This document shows positions 31,416 through 43,091 of a stretch of DNA of 64,000 nt, in pieces. This stretch comes from Ixodes scapularis (taxonomy: Eukaryota > Arthropoda > Arachnida > Ixodida > Ixodidae). The position numbers and the translations under genes were made by a program. The notes under the pieces are model-generated. The model ran no database searches. It saw only the letters and a program-made list of their open reading frames with translations, and had not been told where the DNA came from. How positions within the stretch are numbered: position 1 is the first letter of the stretch; each line of letters begins with the position of its first letter. Location of the stretch: the NCBI RefSeq assembly GCF_016920785.2, contig NW_024609835.1:174030995-174094994 (forward strand). Direction: 5' to 3'.

Positions 31416-31809
31416 GGCGAACACAACGCCGCCATTTCTCCCGCAGCGGCCACTCGAGGAAGTGCACGTGACGTCTATTTTGGCTTTAATCGGCCATTGT
31501 GGCACCGAAACAGATACGCGGAGGAGGTTACAGGGGTGCCACTCCCGTTTCCTCAGCGAACGCGCCGCGTCTTTACTACTGAAGTTAAAATGCACCTACG
31601 TCGGGACGAGCTACCTGAAAGCACCGCTGAGGCATGGTTGTATAAAAACAATATTAATTGTGTCGCAAAACCTAGCAAACAAAAGATTAAAAAAAAAAAC
31701 GCGCCCTTCATTTCGTACTAAACTCCAACATATTTCATACAAAAAGAGTCCTTTCCATTTGTTTTTACACAAAAACATGCTTTGTAAAAGCTCAAGGTGA
31801 CCACAGTAC

Positions 31810-31925
31810 AGCCAAATGATAATGAGTGGCACTGTTGTCGTATTTAGCTCGGTCTCGGTGGACGCCAGCGGCCCAGGTTTCGACGGCGAGTTTCCCAACT
31901 GAGGTTCTAGTAACGTTGGCTAATG
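31810..31925 (+). repeat. Repeat R3, second subtype
   Basis: Contains cgtatttagctcggtctc, gacgccagcggcccaggtt, gagtttcccaactgagg and agtaacgttgg. The same blocks occur inverted at 59460-59575. Confidence 0.7.
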
Positions 31926-31928
31926 CCG

Positions 31929-32083
31929 AAACTAGCAGAAGACCTAAGAGGAAAATTAGAACAGCCAATATCGTTGTGGGAAGTGGAAAAGTCCATAGAC
32001 AACTTGCAACCGGGAAATTCACCCGGTCCTGATAGTTTGGGGGCAGAGTTGTATAAAGCATTTAAAGACCAACTACACTCTTA
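31929..32083 (+). pseudogene. LINE reverse transcriptase fragment
   Basis: A plus-strand frame without ATG contains SLWEVEKSIDNLQPGNSPG and PDSLGAELYKAF, the region just before the RT fingers in L1/Tx1-like LINEs (pattern E...i..l..gksPGpDg...e.yk). It runs about 50 codons, then stops at 32081-32083, where a cactcttagaaaaaa sequence begins. Orientation and motif are clear, the clade is not. Confidence 0.6.
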
Positions 32084-32720
32084 GAAAAAAAGAATATCGA
32101 TAGTCCTCCCTAGGGGGAGGAACGGTTTTGTGACCTATGTTCCTTTAGAAAGGGAGAAACTTTCGTCCCTGAAGCAGGGGAGCAAGTAGTTCCTCCGTCG
32201 CCTGCATCTCATTATGGCGGCCCTGAATCGAGCAAATCGAGCTCAATAAGGCTCAACAAAGACGCTACGTCTCTTGTACGGGACGAGAGGAGCAGCAAAT
32301 AAAAAGCGTAACACGGGCTTTCCGCGAACTGTGCTTATTTCCGAAGCCAGATTCCCCCGCACGTACAGAAACTTGCGTTTCGAAAGCAGTTACTCAGTCT
32401 TCTCGTCGTCAGCACTGTGATGTTAAACGGAGACAACCGATACAGTTACTTCCCGCACTTTACGGCTTACCTTTGCTGTTCCTCGGGTCACAATTCCTTC
32501 GTCAACCGCACATCGCGGAGGAACGGCAAACCAATCCGCGAAACCAAAAGCCGCTTTCAAAAGAACAAACTCGAAGCCGCTGCTCATCGCGTTTCGCGTA
32601 GCGTGAAAGAAGGTTACATCCCTTGCCACCAGATGGCAGGGTCTAATTGCAATTAATTGCAAGTAGATAGGCGAGGTGGCGCTAGATACCACCCAATTCA
32701 TGTTCTACAAAAAAAAAACT
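32077..32720. other. Possible MITE, one end visible
   Basis: Starts tacactcttagaaaaaaa, resembling MITE termini, and interrupts the LINE fragment. A palindrome cctccctagggggagg lies at 32105-32120. No clear second terminus was found, so the extent is uncertain. Confidence 0.3.
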
Positions 32721-34842
32721 TATTTTCCCAGGCCATTATTGTGCTTCGAGAACCTCTACATGTAGACTACAAGCATCAGCTGAATATACATTGAGCGCAG
32801 ACAGATACATGGCACACATAAGCATCAATACAACGGCACACTAACCCGAACACTACACTGGAGCACTGTGTTTCCGTCTTTTATACGGGTCCTTTTGAAC
32901 GTACGCAATTTCTCGGTAACTTATTAAGCAATAAAAAATATTCCCAGCATGTTAATTTTTTCAAGCTATGTCATACCTCTGAGAGTATTTTGAATGGCTT
33001 AGGGGATGAATCTCTTATTAAAAAGTAAACGCTGATTCCGGCCGGAATTATTTGAAAGCCAATAAATTAAGCCGCTCCAATGCGGTTTGAAGCCGTGAGT
33101 TTCTTTCCCCCGCACGGCACGTCGTAGCCTGTATTTTTATTAGAGTGTTTGTTTTTCTAATTGTGCTGTTCGCGCACGGCTGCAATTGCCGTCTTGAATT
33201 AATCTCTGTAGATCGGATATTCACTCAGCTGGAAGTGATGCTTCACGGGCGGAGAAATCGTTTTTCGATCAACTTCAATGCTGTCAAAGCCGCGACTTGC
33301 CGCAGGTGTTAAGTATACGGAGCTACGTCGTATCGATCTCGAAAACGTCTCTAGCGCTCATCCCACCGCGCCACTTGGAGGGCAATTTCTCCGGGAACCG
33401 TAGTATATTTAAACAGCAAAATAAAGGGTAGCTTTCTTTTACCTACTATTGCTTTTTAATGCTAAAATTCCACACTGTAAATTTACGTACTTTCCGTCAC
33501 AATTTCGTACTCTTCCGTCCTTTCCCCAGAGCGCAATCGCTCTCGGCGAGGAGACAACTGACAGTCACATTGGCCACTGTACGATAGGAGCTTACTGTTC
33601 GACCAGCATTCCAACATAACTATTCGCATGTCCATCGATTGCACCTAATCCCTCAAGTGGTCTTAAACTCCTTAACGTTAAGCGGAATGTCAACCTGCGA
33701 CACCCCGCCCCCTTCGATCACGGCCCGACCAGCGGCATCAATGCCGGACAATTTACGTCATATCTCATCTTGTTGTTACACCACTGATACGCGAACAGAC
33801 GGTCACATCGGTGATAATTCCAGTCTTCTGTTCACAACGCACATCACCGCCATCCCGATGTTGCTGCTATGTTGCTGACATGCAGAAATACAGAACCACA
33901 TTGATTGCCAGTTGGCACTCGGCATCGGAAAACAGAACCGAACTCAGCGCGGAAGGCACCCAAACAGCCGGCAGCAAAACCTGTCTGTCTTGGACGCAGT
34001 TACTGCAATTTTCATAACGTCGAAAACGTCCACACATTTCCGCGTGGTTCCGCTGCTGTAGTTCCGCGTGGGTCCCGCATGGAGTATAGAAGGGTAGGAG
34101 AGGGTATGACATCAGCCGTGTAGCCTCCCCAAGCCGTGCTCCCTTGACGCCTCGCCTCTATCTCATTTTCCTCCTTGCCCTCCTCACTTATCGGCCCAGC
34201 ACGTGACCGTCGCGTGGTTCATGGTTTCGGGTAGCGTGGTGCTGGTGGTTTTTATTTACAGTCATCACAGCTGGAGACTGTTGCCCACGCCTTGCAACCG
34301 ATTCTACGCCTGCTCCGCTTCGTCATGTACCCTCAACTATAAAGTAAACGCATTCTGTTTTCCACAGACCATTACCGACGAACTCAACCCGCGACGGAAC
34401 TTCCAGCTTTCTAGACCTTCTCTTCGAAGCAGACCCGACCCGAATAGTTTCCTGTGAGACTTCTGAGGAACTGCCCGGTAGCGATCACCTGGCGATCGAG
34501 GTGACGTACGCTGCTGTGCTGCCACGTAGGGGTCACCATGCACGCACACTATGGAAGTTCGACCAAACCGACCGCGGCCCACGCCTGGCACACCTCGCAC
34601 CTTGGTGCACGACGACGACTAGCAATGACCCCCCCTGGTAATTTCGATCTGTGGTGCGCGCTCCTCGGGACGAAAATATTGCTCATGGATCACCCTCGAC
34701 ATAATGAAGGCAGCGAGAATAAAGAGGGGACTCTTCAGGATGGCCTCCCGCTTCACCTGCCCCGTGGCTTTACGCGCTGCAAAAGACCACCAGCGCGCTC
34801 TAAAGGCTACCATACATGTCGCACACCGGCGCTACACCTCCA
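32721..34842. other. No recognised gene
   Basis: Short frames only, including overlapping ones at 33.8-34.1 kb on both strands. No domain, repeat end or RNA gene was recognised. Confidence 0.3.
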
Positions 34843-35060
34843 CACACTAAAAATTTCAACACCCATGTTCGTGTTAAAAGGGTGTTTTTCCGAGCTCACA
34901 CCCTTCCTACACCATTTTTACATGATTTTTGAATATTCAAGGGTGTACGGAAAGGCCTACACCCTTCGTACATCCTTTTTACACCCTACGGCTACCGAAA
35001 TCGTGTTAAGAGGGTGTTGCGGTGGTACACCCATGATTTCCGAATCGTCGAACTCTGAAA
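34843..35060. mobile_element. Candidate MITE with acaccc-rich sequence
   Basis: Begins cacactaaaaatttcaacaccc. Repeated acaccctt / aagggtgt words fold back internally. A similar end occurs inverted at 51090-51112 (gggtgtaaaaattttaagtgtg). The right terminus (aactctgaaaaaaac) is unclear. Confidence 0.4.
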
Positions 35061-36446
35061 AAAACATACGCGCCGACAGCAGAAGTCAAGAAGCAGCCTG
35101 CTCAATTTAGAGGATTTCGTGAAGTTCAAGTAAGCACAATGGGCAGCTGACATCCAAGCCAAGTCAACGCTCAAGTTGTTTTCAAGCCAGATGAATGCCG
35201 GCCTTGTGTACAAGCTCCTTGGTTGTTTACGTGCAAGCGACCACGAAAATAGCATCGGTTACTCAGGCACTTCTGCTCAGAATGGTGAGACCACATCGGT
35301 TCTATTATGATACATTCCTTCTTATCCTGAGATGTACTAAAGCGAAGGCTAGACGTGCGAGACGGTTCGGGCTCACAGCTTTACTGTGAGCCTGTACCGT
35401 AAAAGTCGGTTCCGACACTTGCGTTTGAGTGTGTTTGTCTGCGTTGCGTTTAGAACCGAAAACGAGTCACCGGCACATCTGTGCTTCGTATGAAGCGTGG
35501 ATTCCAATTCAAAGAATCATCTTGGCACGCGATATAAGCAGCAGGGATGTCCTGGTTTCTCGCAGCCGCAACGCGGTCAAACGCAACTGTTTGAACCAGG
35601 CTTTACGTGGTTGTCCTGTGCTTGTCCCTCGCGCTTTATTCTTTCGATTTTAAGTATTCATTTTCAACTCGCTCGCTTTTAACAGTACTAGTAGATACTC
35701 AGGCTGCACGAGGGTTCGTGCAGTGCGACCATCTAGCGATGCTATGAGCTTGTGCTCGAACCTTGGCTTTAATGGGCAATCATCGGGGATATATGACACA
35801 CGATGATGCCAAGTCTGTTCACGGCGGACTCTCGTGCTGTTCTGATTGGAGGAGAAGGGGCGTGTAAAAAATTGGCTAATGGAACATGGTTAGCGACAGC
35901 GCAAATATATGTTGGAAAAAGTTCAGAACATTGAAGTGCAGCAGCCTGAAACTTTGGAGTTAAGCAATTAGAGAATCATTTGAAGACATCTTTAGAGGTT
36001 CAGCCTTCTCTCCCCCCACACCAATATCGAAGGCTGCTAGGATATTGGTTCAGGCTAAGCCCTCTGTCTTTCAGTCAGCGAACTCGAGCCGTTCCACCTG
36101 ACCTTGTTATTTCATAACAGATATGTTAGAAAATGGAATGCAGATTTTCTTTACACGGCCAAAACATAAAGTGTTATCAAATAATACCTGCCATATTCAT
36201 ATTCTACATTTACAGACCGGGGCTGCCCCGCCTGTGGAGGGCGAAGATGCGAGCAGCCTCGAAGCCCACCAACAGTGGCTGTGTGCTGAGAGCGAAAGCT
36301 GGTGCCTGACGAAGGCCAGATTGATCTTCGAAAGGATGCGACTGCCTGCAAATGGCTACATGTGTTGACATTGATGGGCATATAGACTGCACAGAATGCT
36401 TATCCCTACCTGATGGATGCTAGGAGGGTATGCGTTCCATATTTTT
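35061..36446. other. No recognised gene
   Basis: Unique-looking sequence with small frames. Nothing is supported. Confidence 0.3.
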
Positions 36447-36612
36447 TTACTGATCTCTACGACAATTGCTAAATTGCGCTTCCCCGTTCCGTGATTGCGG
36501 CTGCCGGACGACCATCTTGGGACACGGAAAATGAACCTTTTGGAGCGTTGCAGAGGCTGGCCGGCAGCGTGCTGAAGACATGTTTTTTGCTTGTTTGTCG
36601 TCATTGGGAGCG
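36447..36612 (-). repeat. Dispersed repeat R2, copy
   Basis: Inverted, it shares gaaaacatgtcttcagc-like, gctgccggccagcctct, acgctccaaaa and cccaagatggtcgtccgg blocks with 39290-39480. It ends at the TTAA element starting 36613. Confidence 0.55.
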
Positions 36613-36616
36613 TTAA

Positions 36617-37613
36617 AGTGGCCCTGCAATAACTTTTTGACTGGTTTTTAATTTGGACCGAACCTGAGCGCATTGAACGTAGTAATTTAAAGAAACTTTT
36701 CTTTTCTCAAATTTCGCTTTATTTTAAAAGTTATAGGCAAATTAGACTTACAGAAACAAGCAAAAAATAACATCCTTCATGACGTCGTAGGTCCTGGTTT
36801 GAGTGGCCGTGAAGTAGTGAGCTCATCGAGCGCTCACGGCTGCCGCACTCAGTGTCAACGGCTCGAGAGGGTGCCACTAAAGCACGTGTTGACTAGGCTG
36901 TATGAAGCGGGCGGCCAGGGCAGCTCGCATTGCATTTGCCGCGCGATTAAAGACTAATTCGGCATAACACTTCGTTGGCCACAAACGACGGCAAACACGG
37001 GGTAAAGATCAGTTCAGAACGGGAGCCACTTCGCGCTGCCATACCGCCAAAGGGTCAAATCGCCAGCCAAGCCCGCGCCGAAAGCCTTGGGAACGCTCGG
37101 AACCGGTCGGATCCTCGAGCCGGTATACGACCGCAGCGCCACCACATACATCCGGGACCTTTCTAAGCCCATTGTTCGTCGGAGCCTCATCCCACTACGC
37201 CTTTCTAGTATGCGCCGTTTTTTTCACCGCTTGGTGGCGGGTTTGTCGACGGGTCATTTCTTGTTTTCGTACTTTATAAACTGCATTTGTTTCTTTTCTG
37301 ATCTAAAATACTGAACAAAAACTACTTTCATACATAATTGAAACGGTTCGCGACACTTATATTTTGTATCGACTAAAAAAAATGCTTTTAGCGGCTCTGA
37401 CCAGTAGTAAGCCCAGGACCAAAGACGTCACATATTCCGCGCTTTCGGCAACGCGGGTCGCCCTCGTAGGTGGAGGAGGTTTCCGCGTCGTCCGGTTAAA
37501 ATATGACTCACTGATATTTAGTTATTCTCTCCGTGCCCGCTGGCTTACCCGAACCCAAAGAGACGTGGAAACCGCAAAAGAGGTAGACGCTTAAGTATGA
37601 TTGCAGCTCCCCT
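36617..37613. mobile_element. TTAA-flanked element, 997 bp
   Basis: The left end agtggccctgcaataac pairs with the right end atgattgcagctcccct (inverted: aggggagctgcaatcat). TTAA lies at 36613-36616 and 37614-37617. No transposase was seen. Confidence 0.55.
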
Positions 37614-37959
37614 TTAAGTCCACACTCCTTTACTCCTACGCTGACGCTCCGAGTTTCATACTCCAGGCACAGCAACTAAACGGCGCATGGCGTACACACC
37701 AAATCTATTGACGAGCCGCACAAGCTCCTTCCCACCGCACGGTTATGACGAACCTGGCATCCCGTGGATACGGGTGGGAGAAGCCAAAATTATTTCGGTG
37801 GTAAATTAATTAAAGCCAGTGTAGAGCGGCAGGGTACAAAGTAAAAGAGACGGCGACGTTATGAAGTTTCTATGAACGTTTAAGTATTTCTGAGAGGTTT
37901 GGAGACTCGCTTCGAGCACGTGCGGGGAAAGGCACCTTGGCTGATCTATTTATTGACCG

Positions 37960-38300
37960 TGCAAGCTGTTTATATTTGACCGTGCAAGCTGTTTTCAGGC
38001 GAGATGCACGAACAAACCTTTCCCGCAATGCTAACTGATGCTTCGGCTTTCCAATCTAAGTATCTTTATTCGCTGCAGCTGGACTAAGCAGTTTAAAAAG
38101 GGCAGCCGTCCCACTGTCTTCTCGGCAACTTTTCTGTCGCCGAGCTATCAGCACGCTCGTTCGATAGATCACTTTGTTCTCAGGCAAGGCACATGAACAA
38201 ACCTTTTCCGGAATGCTAATTGCTGTCTTGGCTTTCAAATCAAATTGTTTTTACCTGCTGGATTAACCACTAATGGACTGAAAAGGAGCAGCTGTCCGGC
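37960..38300. repeat. Diverged tandem duplication, about 186 bp
   Basis: tcaggcgagatgcacgaac at 37995 matches tcaggcaaggcacatgaac at 38181, followed by caaacctttcc.g.aatgct and ggctttc.aatc in both. A smaller 20-bp repeat (tgaccgtgcaagctgttt, twice) precedes it. Confidence 0.65.
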
Positions 38301-38454
38301 TACGCCTTTTGTTTCAACAATCTCAACAATGGCACAGCCATCTTGTTTGTGGACGTGACATCACGGAGCGCAAAGAAGTCACTTGTGCTCCAAGAAATGC
38401 TCGGAGCACAAGGAGCACGCTCGAGTGTCAGTCTCCGGCGGCGCTCCCCTCTGT

Positions 38455-38700
38455 TTAGTGAAAGGAGCGCCAAACGCTCGCAATGAGTAAACAATAAGAA
38501 TTTCCTTTGAAAACGCATAAAATATTTTGCAACAGCGCGGCACCGCAGGAAAAAGGCACAACTTGTCGAACGTCGAGTCTCGCCGGTCTTGCGGTGTGAT
38601 CAAAGCTTCCTTGGCCTGCCAAACTGCTGCGTCTCTGTGCCTTTTCACGCTTGGATACTTATCAAGAATCAATGCCATGGCAGAGCTTTGAAGGTATGTC
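38455..38700 (-). repeat. Dispersed repeat R2, inverted copy
   Basis: The minus-strand reading (LILDKYPSVKRHRDAAVWQA) parallels LILDRYSSVQRQRCSTLACQ at 39080-39140 on the plus strand. This shows an inverted pair about 600 bp apart. The shared frame suggests an ancestral coding segment, which was not identified. Confidence 0.55.
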
Positions 38701-39049
38701 GTACATAGGCGTCTTCTCTATCACCCAGCTGTTCCAGCGAGTTGCTATCAATAGGAAACGAAATCGGTGGTTGCTATTATGGATTAACCATGGCTATGTT
38801 CCAAATCTACTCAAATGGATCACATGACAGCACAAATAGAGCAATGCTGTGGAAGAAGGTAGGTTTTCGAAGGCAAAAGTATGAAACCCGTCCATATAGT
38901 TGTGTGCAATCTGTCGCCGTCGCCATAGCCTCCTACCCCTCCTTTTTCGCCACTGGATCATGCCCGCTTCTGGACTGCAAGTGCCGCAAGTTACAAATAT
39001 AGTCGTAAGAGTAAAGTAAAATGCTGCTCCAGAGGCACATGCATCTTCA

Positions 39050-39480
39050 TGCTCTTTGCACTCACGAAACAAATCCACACGGCGTTAATTCTTGATCGGT
39101 ATTCAAGCGTGCAAAGACAAAGATGCAGCACTTTGGCATGCCAAGGAAGCTTTGATCATGCCGCCAGAACGGTAAGGTTTGCGTTAGACGAGTTGCCCCT
39201 TTTTCTTGCGGTGCTGAGCTTTCGTAAAAATTTCCACGTGTTCTCAAACGCAATTCTCACCTTTCGGGGTTTTTAACAAACTTCTTCGGTAAATGACAAC
39301 GAACGAGCAGAAAACATGTCTTCAGCTTACTGCCGCCCAGCCTCCACGACGCTCCAAAAAGTTGACTGACAATCTTTGTCCCAAGGTGGCCATCCGGTGG
39401 CCGCACCTGAGCTGCAACGACCAAGCGGAGACACGCGATCCAGCAAATTGTCGTGGAGATCAATGGTATTGCTTGCACGG
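39050..39480 (+). repeat. Dispersed repeat R2, longest copy
   Basis: Covers both blocks found separately at 38455-38700 and 36447-36612, so it links them into one family. A short piece (aagatggccgtccggtggcc) recurs at 56985. Confidence 0.55.
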
Positions 39481-39644
39481 CGTACTATTAGTCTTCAGAG
39501 CAAACACAAGTGTCGCTGCGGTCGCCACGTCTTGATTGGGTGAGGTGTACCGTGACGTCTGGTGACGGACTCCGCTTTGCGTTCTGGCATCTAGCTGGCA
39601 TCTAGCTGGCTTCCCTGCGCCCGTTTCCTCACGATCGGAGGTTT

Positions 39645-39850
39645 GTGATCATGCTGACCTACTGTTCAGAGCTGCAATGCAATTTCCAAAAAGAAGCTGG
39701 TATCATATTCTACCACCCGAAAACTTCGAGATTAAAAAGAGCATGGACAGTCAGACTAAGGATGGGAAAGGCACCGTCAACATCGGCCGTTGTGAGCTGT
39801 AAGCACGTTGAGAAGCGGGGCTTCGTTTACCCAGTGTACAAGGCGCTGGG
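39645..39850 (+). pseudogene. THAP-domain relic
   Basis: The frame gives LTYCSELQCNFQKEAG, FYHPKTSRLKRAWTVRLRMG and AVVSCKHVEKRGFVYPV, matching the THAP order C-x4-C ... P ... W ... C-x2-H ... F. The finger is altered (CKHVEKRGF instead of the usual C.HF...DF), so it is probably not functional. THAP domains occur in P-type transposases and host regulators. No catalytic domain is next to it, and a hAT element starts 78 bp downstream. Confidence 0.6.
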
Positions 39851-39927
39851 TGAGACTTATGCCGACAGAATTTTCATAGCTTTTCCAACCGTGTTTGTCA
39901 CATTTACCCTTATAATTGGGTTATAAG

Positions 39928-40942
39928 TAGGGTTCGGAGTTTTCGGTTTTAACCAATAAAAACCGATAAAAGTACGCCGAATCCATTATCAGAAATTCGG
40001 TTTTAACCGAAAAAGGTCAGTTTTAAGTTCGACATTTTCGACTTAAACCGATACAAATGCGTCTAATTCATTTTCTAAAATTCTGTTTTAACCGGAAAAG
40101 GTCACTTTGACCTTCCAGTCGATCGTACCGCGGAGCCGTGGCGAAAAAGTGGAACGAGTGTCGATCAAAACGTGTCCGAATGTATGGGATCCACGGGTGC
40201 CATTACGACGTTTGAGTTTAATGTGCGAATCATCGATCGGAACGTGAAGTCCGAAAAATGCCCCATGACTTCGCCATGCACGAGCGTGTTTTCAAACTCG
40301 TTTTAAGGAAGACTGACTTCATGCAAGCTCTGCATGTTGTGTTGAGCTTCTAAACGTCACACCGTGTCTATTTTGGCGGTCACAATTGGTTCATTGGTCA
40401 ATTTTGGGACAGGTCATTTTGGGTCATTTCATCTCCTCAGCCAGCCAGCGTCCATTGTTAGCGTTGAGAGGGCGTTCTCGAAGCTCAGGGTCATATTAAC
40501 AGGAAAGAAAGAGTGCGGATCAACGAGGAGAACCTAGGAAAGTACGTGTGTGTGTACTATAATAAGATCACGTAATCCTGATATACAGAAGGTGAAGTTT
40601 CATGTTTTTTGGCATAGGCTTCATATCTGACTAGTTTGTACTTCTGTTTTTTTTTTTTTTTCTTGTTTCTTTTACAGTTGCACACATTTAGCAAATAAAG
40701 TGTTCATATATTTTTCAATGTATCTGTGCCGTTATTGTTTGAGTGATCACAAATATCAGACCTACAAGAATCATCTAATCCGGTGTCCATTGGTGTTTAT
40801 TTTATATTCACCGAAAAATGCCGGTAAACTTTTGTGGGCCTAAATAAACGCCGAAAAAAAAACGAAAATTTAATTTTAAAATAAACACCGAAAAAAGTAC
40901 GCCGAATTTTGAAAAAATAGAAACCGAAAACGCGGAACCCTA
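39928..40942. mobile_element. hAT element, 1015 bp
   Basis: The left end tagggttcggagttttcgg and the inverted right end tagggttccgcgttttcgg are matching termini. The exact 8-bp duplication gttataag lies at 39920-39927 and 40943-40950. The interior is A/T rich with repeated ggttttaaccga-like words at both ends (subterminal repeats) and keeps a C-terminal transposase remnant at 40442-40575. It is deleted and non-autonomous. Confidence 0.88.
40442..40575 (+). pseudogene. hAT C-terminal dimerisation domain relic
   Basis: Reads PASIVSVERAFSKLRVI, the S.ERxFS signature of the hAT dimerisation domain. After a frameshift it continues RINEENLGKYVCVYYNKIT and ends at TAA 40573-40575. It lies in the right half of the hAT element, as expected for the end of a plus-strand transposase. 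Confidence 0.75.
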
Positions 40943-41097
40943 GTTATAAGTATGGAAAGCTATCGGTGGAGGCAACTCCGTCGATGAACCCCCCCGCCCC
41001 CTCCACACGATATAAGGCGGTTGTGCAAGGGGTTGTGGAAGCGGCGATGTAAGTGTTTCAGACACTGAAATTCTGTTCTTTGCAGATTCATGAGTTA

Positions 41098-41629
41098 AGC
41101 ACGAGACACATGCGCGAAAAATCCATCCGATCCGACAGTACGACTGCCTGATCCGAAAAATTTGGTCGCTTCAGGCGTCAGATCGGCGATCCGACATGCG
41201 TCAAATGCGCCAGATAGTTTCGCACGGCGGACGGATTGTCGGATGCGTCCAGCCAATGACAGCACAGCTAGCGCGAACGTCATGATGACATACTTGGTCT
41301 GTCGGGACGAATAAGAAAACGGGACGGGCGACGGGAAGCCGGACGCGTAGATCCCGCTGATCCATTCGAGAAAGATGGCCCCGGCAAAGAATGCACGCGC
41401 TAACAAGAACGAGCTCCTAGCTTCACTCGTGCGAGCTAAACCATCAATCTGGGACCAGAGATCTATGAACGCGGACCTCCGCTGGAGTGCTTGGAAGTTG
41501 GATCTCCTGGGCGGAGCCGAACGGATTGTTGTGTCGCTTGCAAGGTCGGAAGCGTGTGCGTGTGTCTCAATTCGGAGCGGCGTTCGGACTGTCAGATCGG
41601 ACGATTCTGCCGTCCATTTGTCTCGCGCT
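41098..41629. mobile_element. PIF/Harbinger element, deleted, 532 bp
   Basis: The left end agcacgagacacatgcgcg and the inverted right end agcgcgagacaaatggacg are similar. Both continue into gatc.gacagt blocks. The trinucleotide TTA lies at 41095-41097 and 41630-41632, matching the TWA target of PIF/Harbinger. Internal inverted words (ccgatccgac) recur. It carries the start of a MADF-type frame. Confidence 0.75.
41375..41629 (+). pseudogene. MADF-domain (Myb-like) protein, N-terminal fragment
   Basis: From ATG 41375: NKNELLASLVRAKPSIWDQ followed by a W-containing helix (RWSAWKLDLLG), the MADF pattern of a Leu-rich helix, P.LWD and a second Trp. PIF/Harbinger elements often carry such a second DNA-binding protein. 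The domain is incomplete and the frame runs out through the terminal repeat, so it is a remnant. Confidence 0.55.
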
Positions 41630-42629
41630 TTAAAAGAACATCAGACCCCGCTTTGCGGGCATACAAATGGCATCTAAGTCAAAGGCCTTTGGGCGGTCTC
41701 ACTTGTAATTTTCTCCCCATGGCCCAGAATATATTTAACATGTTGCTCGAGCAGAGTGCAGCTTTTTCGCTGAGACGTTTTTGTTTAGAAAAAGTTGAAA
41801 AAAACCTCTTAATTTATTCAAATCATCAGCAGCGTTGATTGTGCGAGATGTAAATATACTGCAATGCTCCTGCAAGTGTGGTGGCATTTCTTCCTTTTCA
41901 TATACCATCTGTGATTCATGCACTGTCTGCCCTGGAAACCATGCTCGGAATGTTGGTTGAAGTTTCGCCTGCAGCTACAGACCATACCTCAATAAGGCCG
42001 CATATAATAATACGCATTTCCTACGTAAAATGTGCACAAAAAAACAAAAAAAAAACGAAAGTAATATGCCGACAGCTAACGCCGTCTCGGCCTTTGTAGG
42101 GCGAGTGAGGGGGTAAATTTTGTCCTCAGCAGGACGTCACCCCGGCTCGCTGTAAAAGGTCGCCTCCCAAACTTCTCGGTGCTAATACTCTCACCATACA
42201 ATGCACCTGTTATTTGTTTGGCCCCTGGTCATGAAATCATTCTCAGTTTGCCATTCCATCTCACCGAGAGCCCGATTTTGGTCATTGAGGTCTCAACCGG
42301 CTTGCACTGAAGAAGTATTAGCGAGTTCGTTTCACGGCACCATCATGTTTAACATCATCATGTTTAACATTTACCTACTTCAGCTAACTTGCCCCGTCAT
42401 ATTTTGTTCGAGAAAGCTCTCGTTCTCGACGCCCTCACCAAAGCTAATATCTGATCCACCTGTAATGACGATCGAAATCAAAAAGTTTTGCTGGGTATTC
42501 CAGCAGACTAGTTTTAAGGCGTACCCTTTCAGTGGTCCACGCATAATGCCATGCTGAAATGGATCAAGCTTCTGCTCGGACAGCATCATCCATTTTCTTC
42601 AGTGTAAACGGTTATGAGAATTGAAAGAT

Positions 42630-42769
42630 CGCAACCAGCTGCTTTGTAGACAGCTGGTTGCGGAAATTTACGCCGTCTGTAACTATCCCTATGACAGCCG
42701 AGTTGCTTGAAGTCATCGCAACTATAAACTACAAGCTGCAGCGACCAACGTTTGTAGATAAACGTTGGT
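42630..42769. repeat. Two perfect hairpins
   Basis: Hairpin 1: cgcaaccagctg (42630-42641) with cagctggttgcg (42651-42662), 9-nt loop ctttgtaga. Hairpin 2: accaacgttt (42744-42753) with aaacgttggt (42760-42769), loop gtagat. Both have tgtaga at the arm/loop junction or in the loop. Confidence 0.85.
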
Positions 42770-43091
42770 GGCGACTGTACTCTCGCATTCCCACCCATCA
42801 CTCCGAACAGCAAGGCGCCAGTTTCGGTTTGAGGTCGGTATTCTTTCTACAACATAGATGGCGGCAGCATCAGTCTTCTGCACTTGGTGCATTTGGCGAA
42901 TTCGTTTGAGTCCAGTTCTCAGTGCAACACTCTGCGAGTGCGATGCATTCTGGGAGAGAACTCGAACGGTGCCAGTGCGTGTGAAGCGAACTCGCTATAA
43001 AATACCGCTACCAGACGCATCGTCTGCTAACATGAGGGAATAATAATGAGTTTGTTTGCTACTAGGTAGGTATCATTCTCTGAAAGAAACA

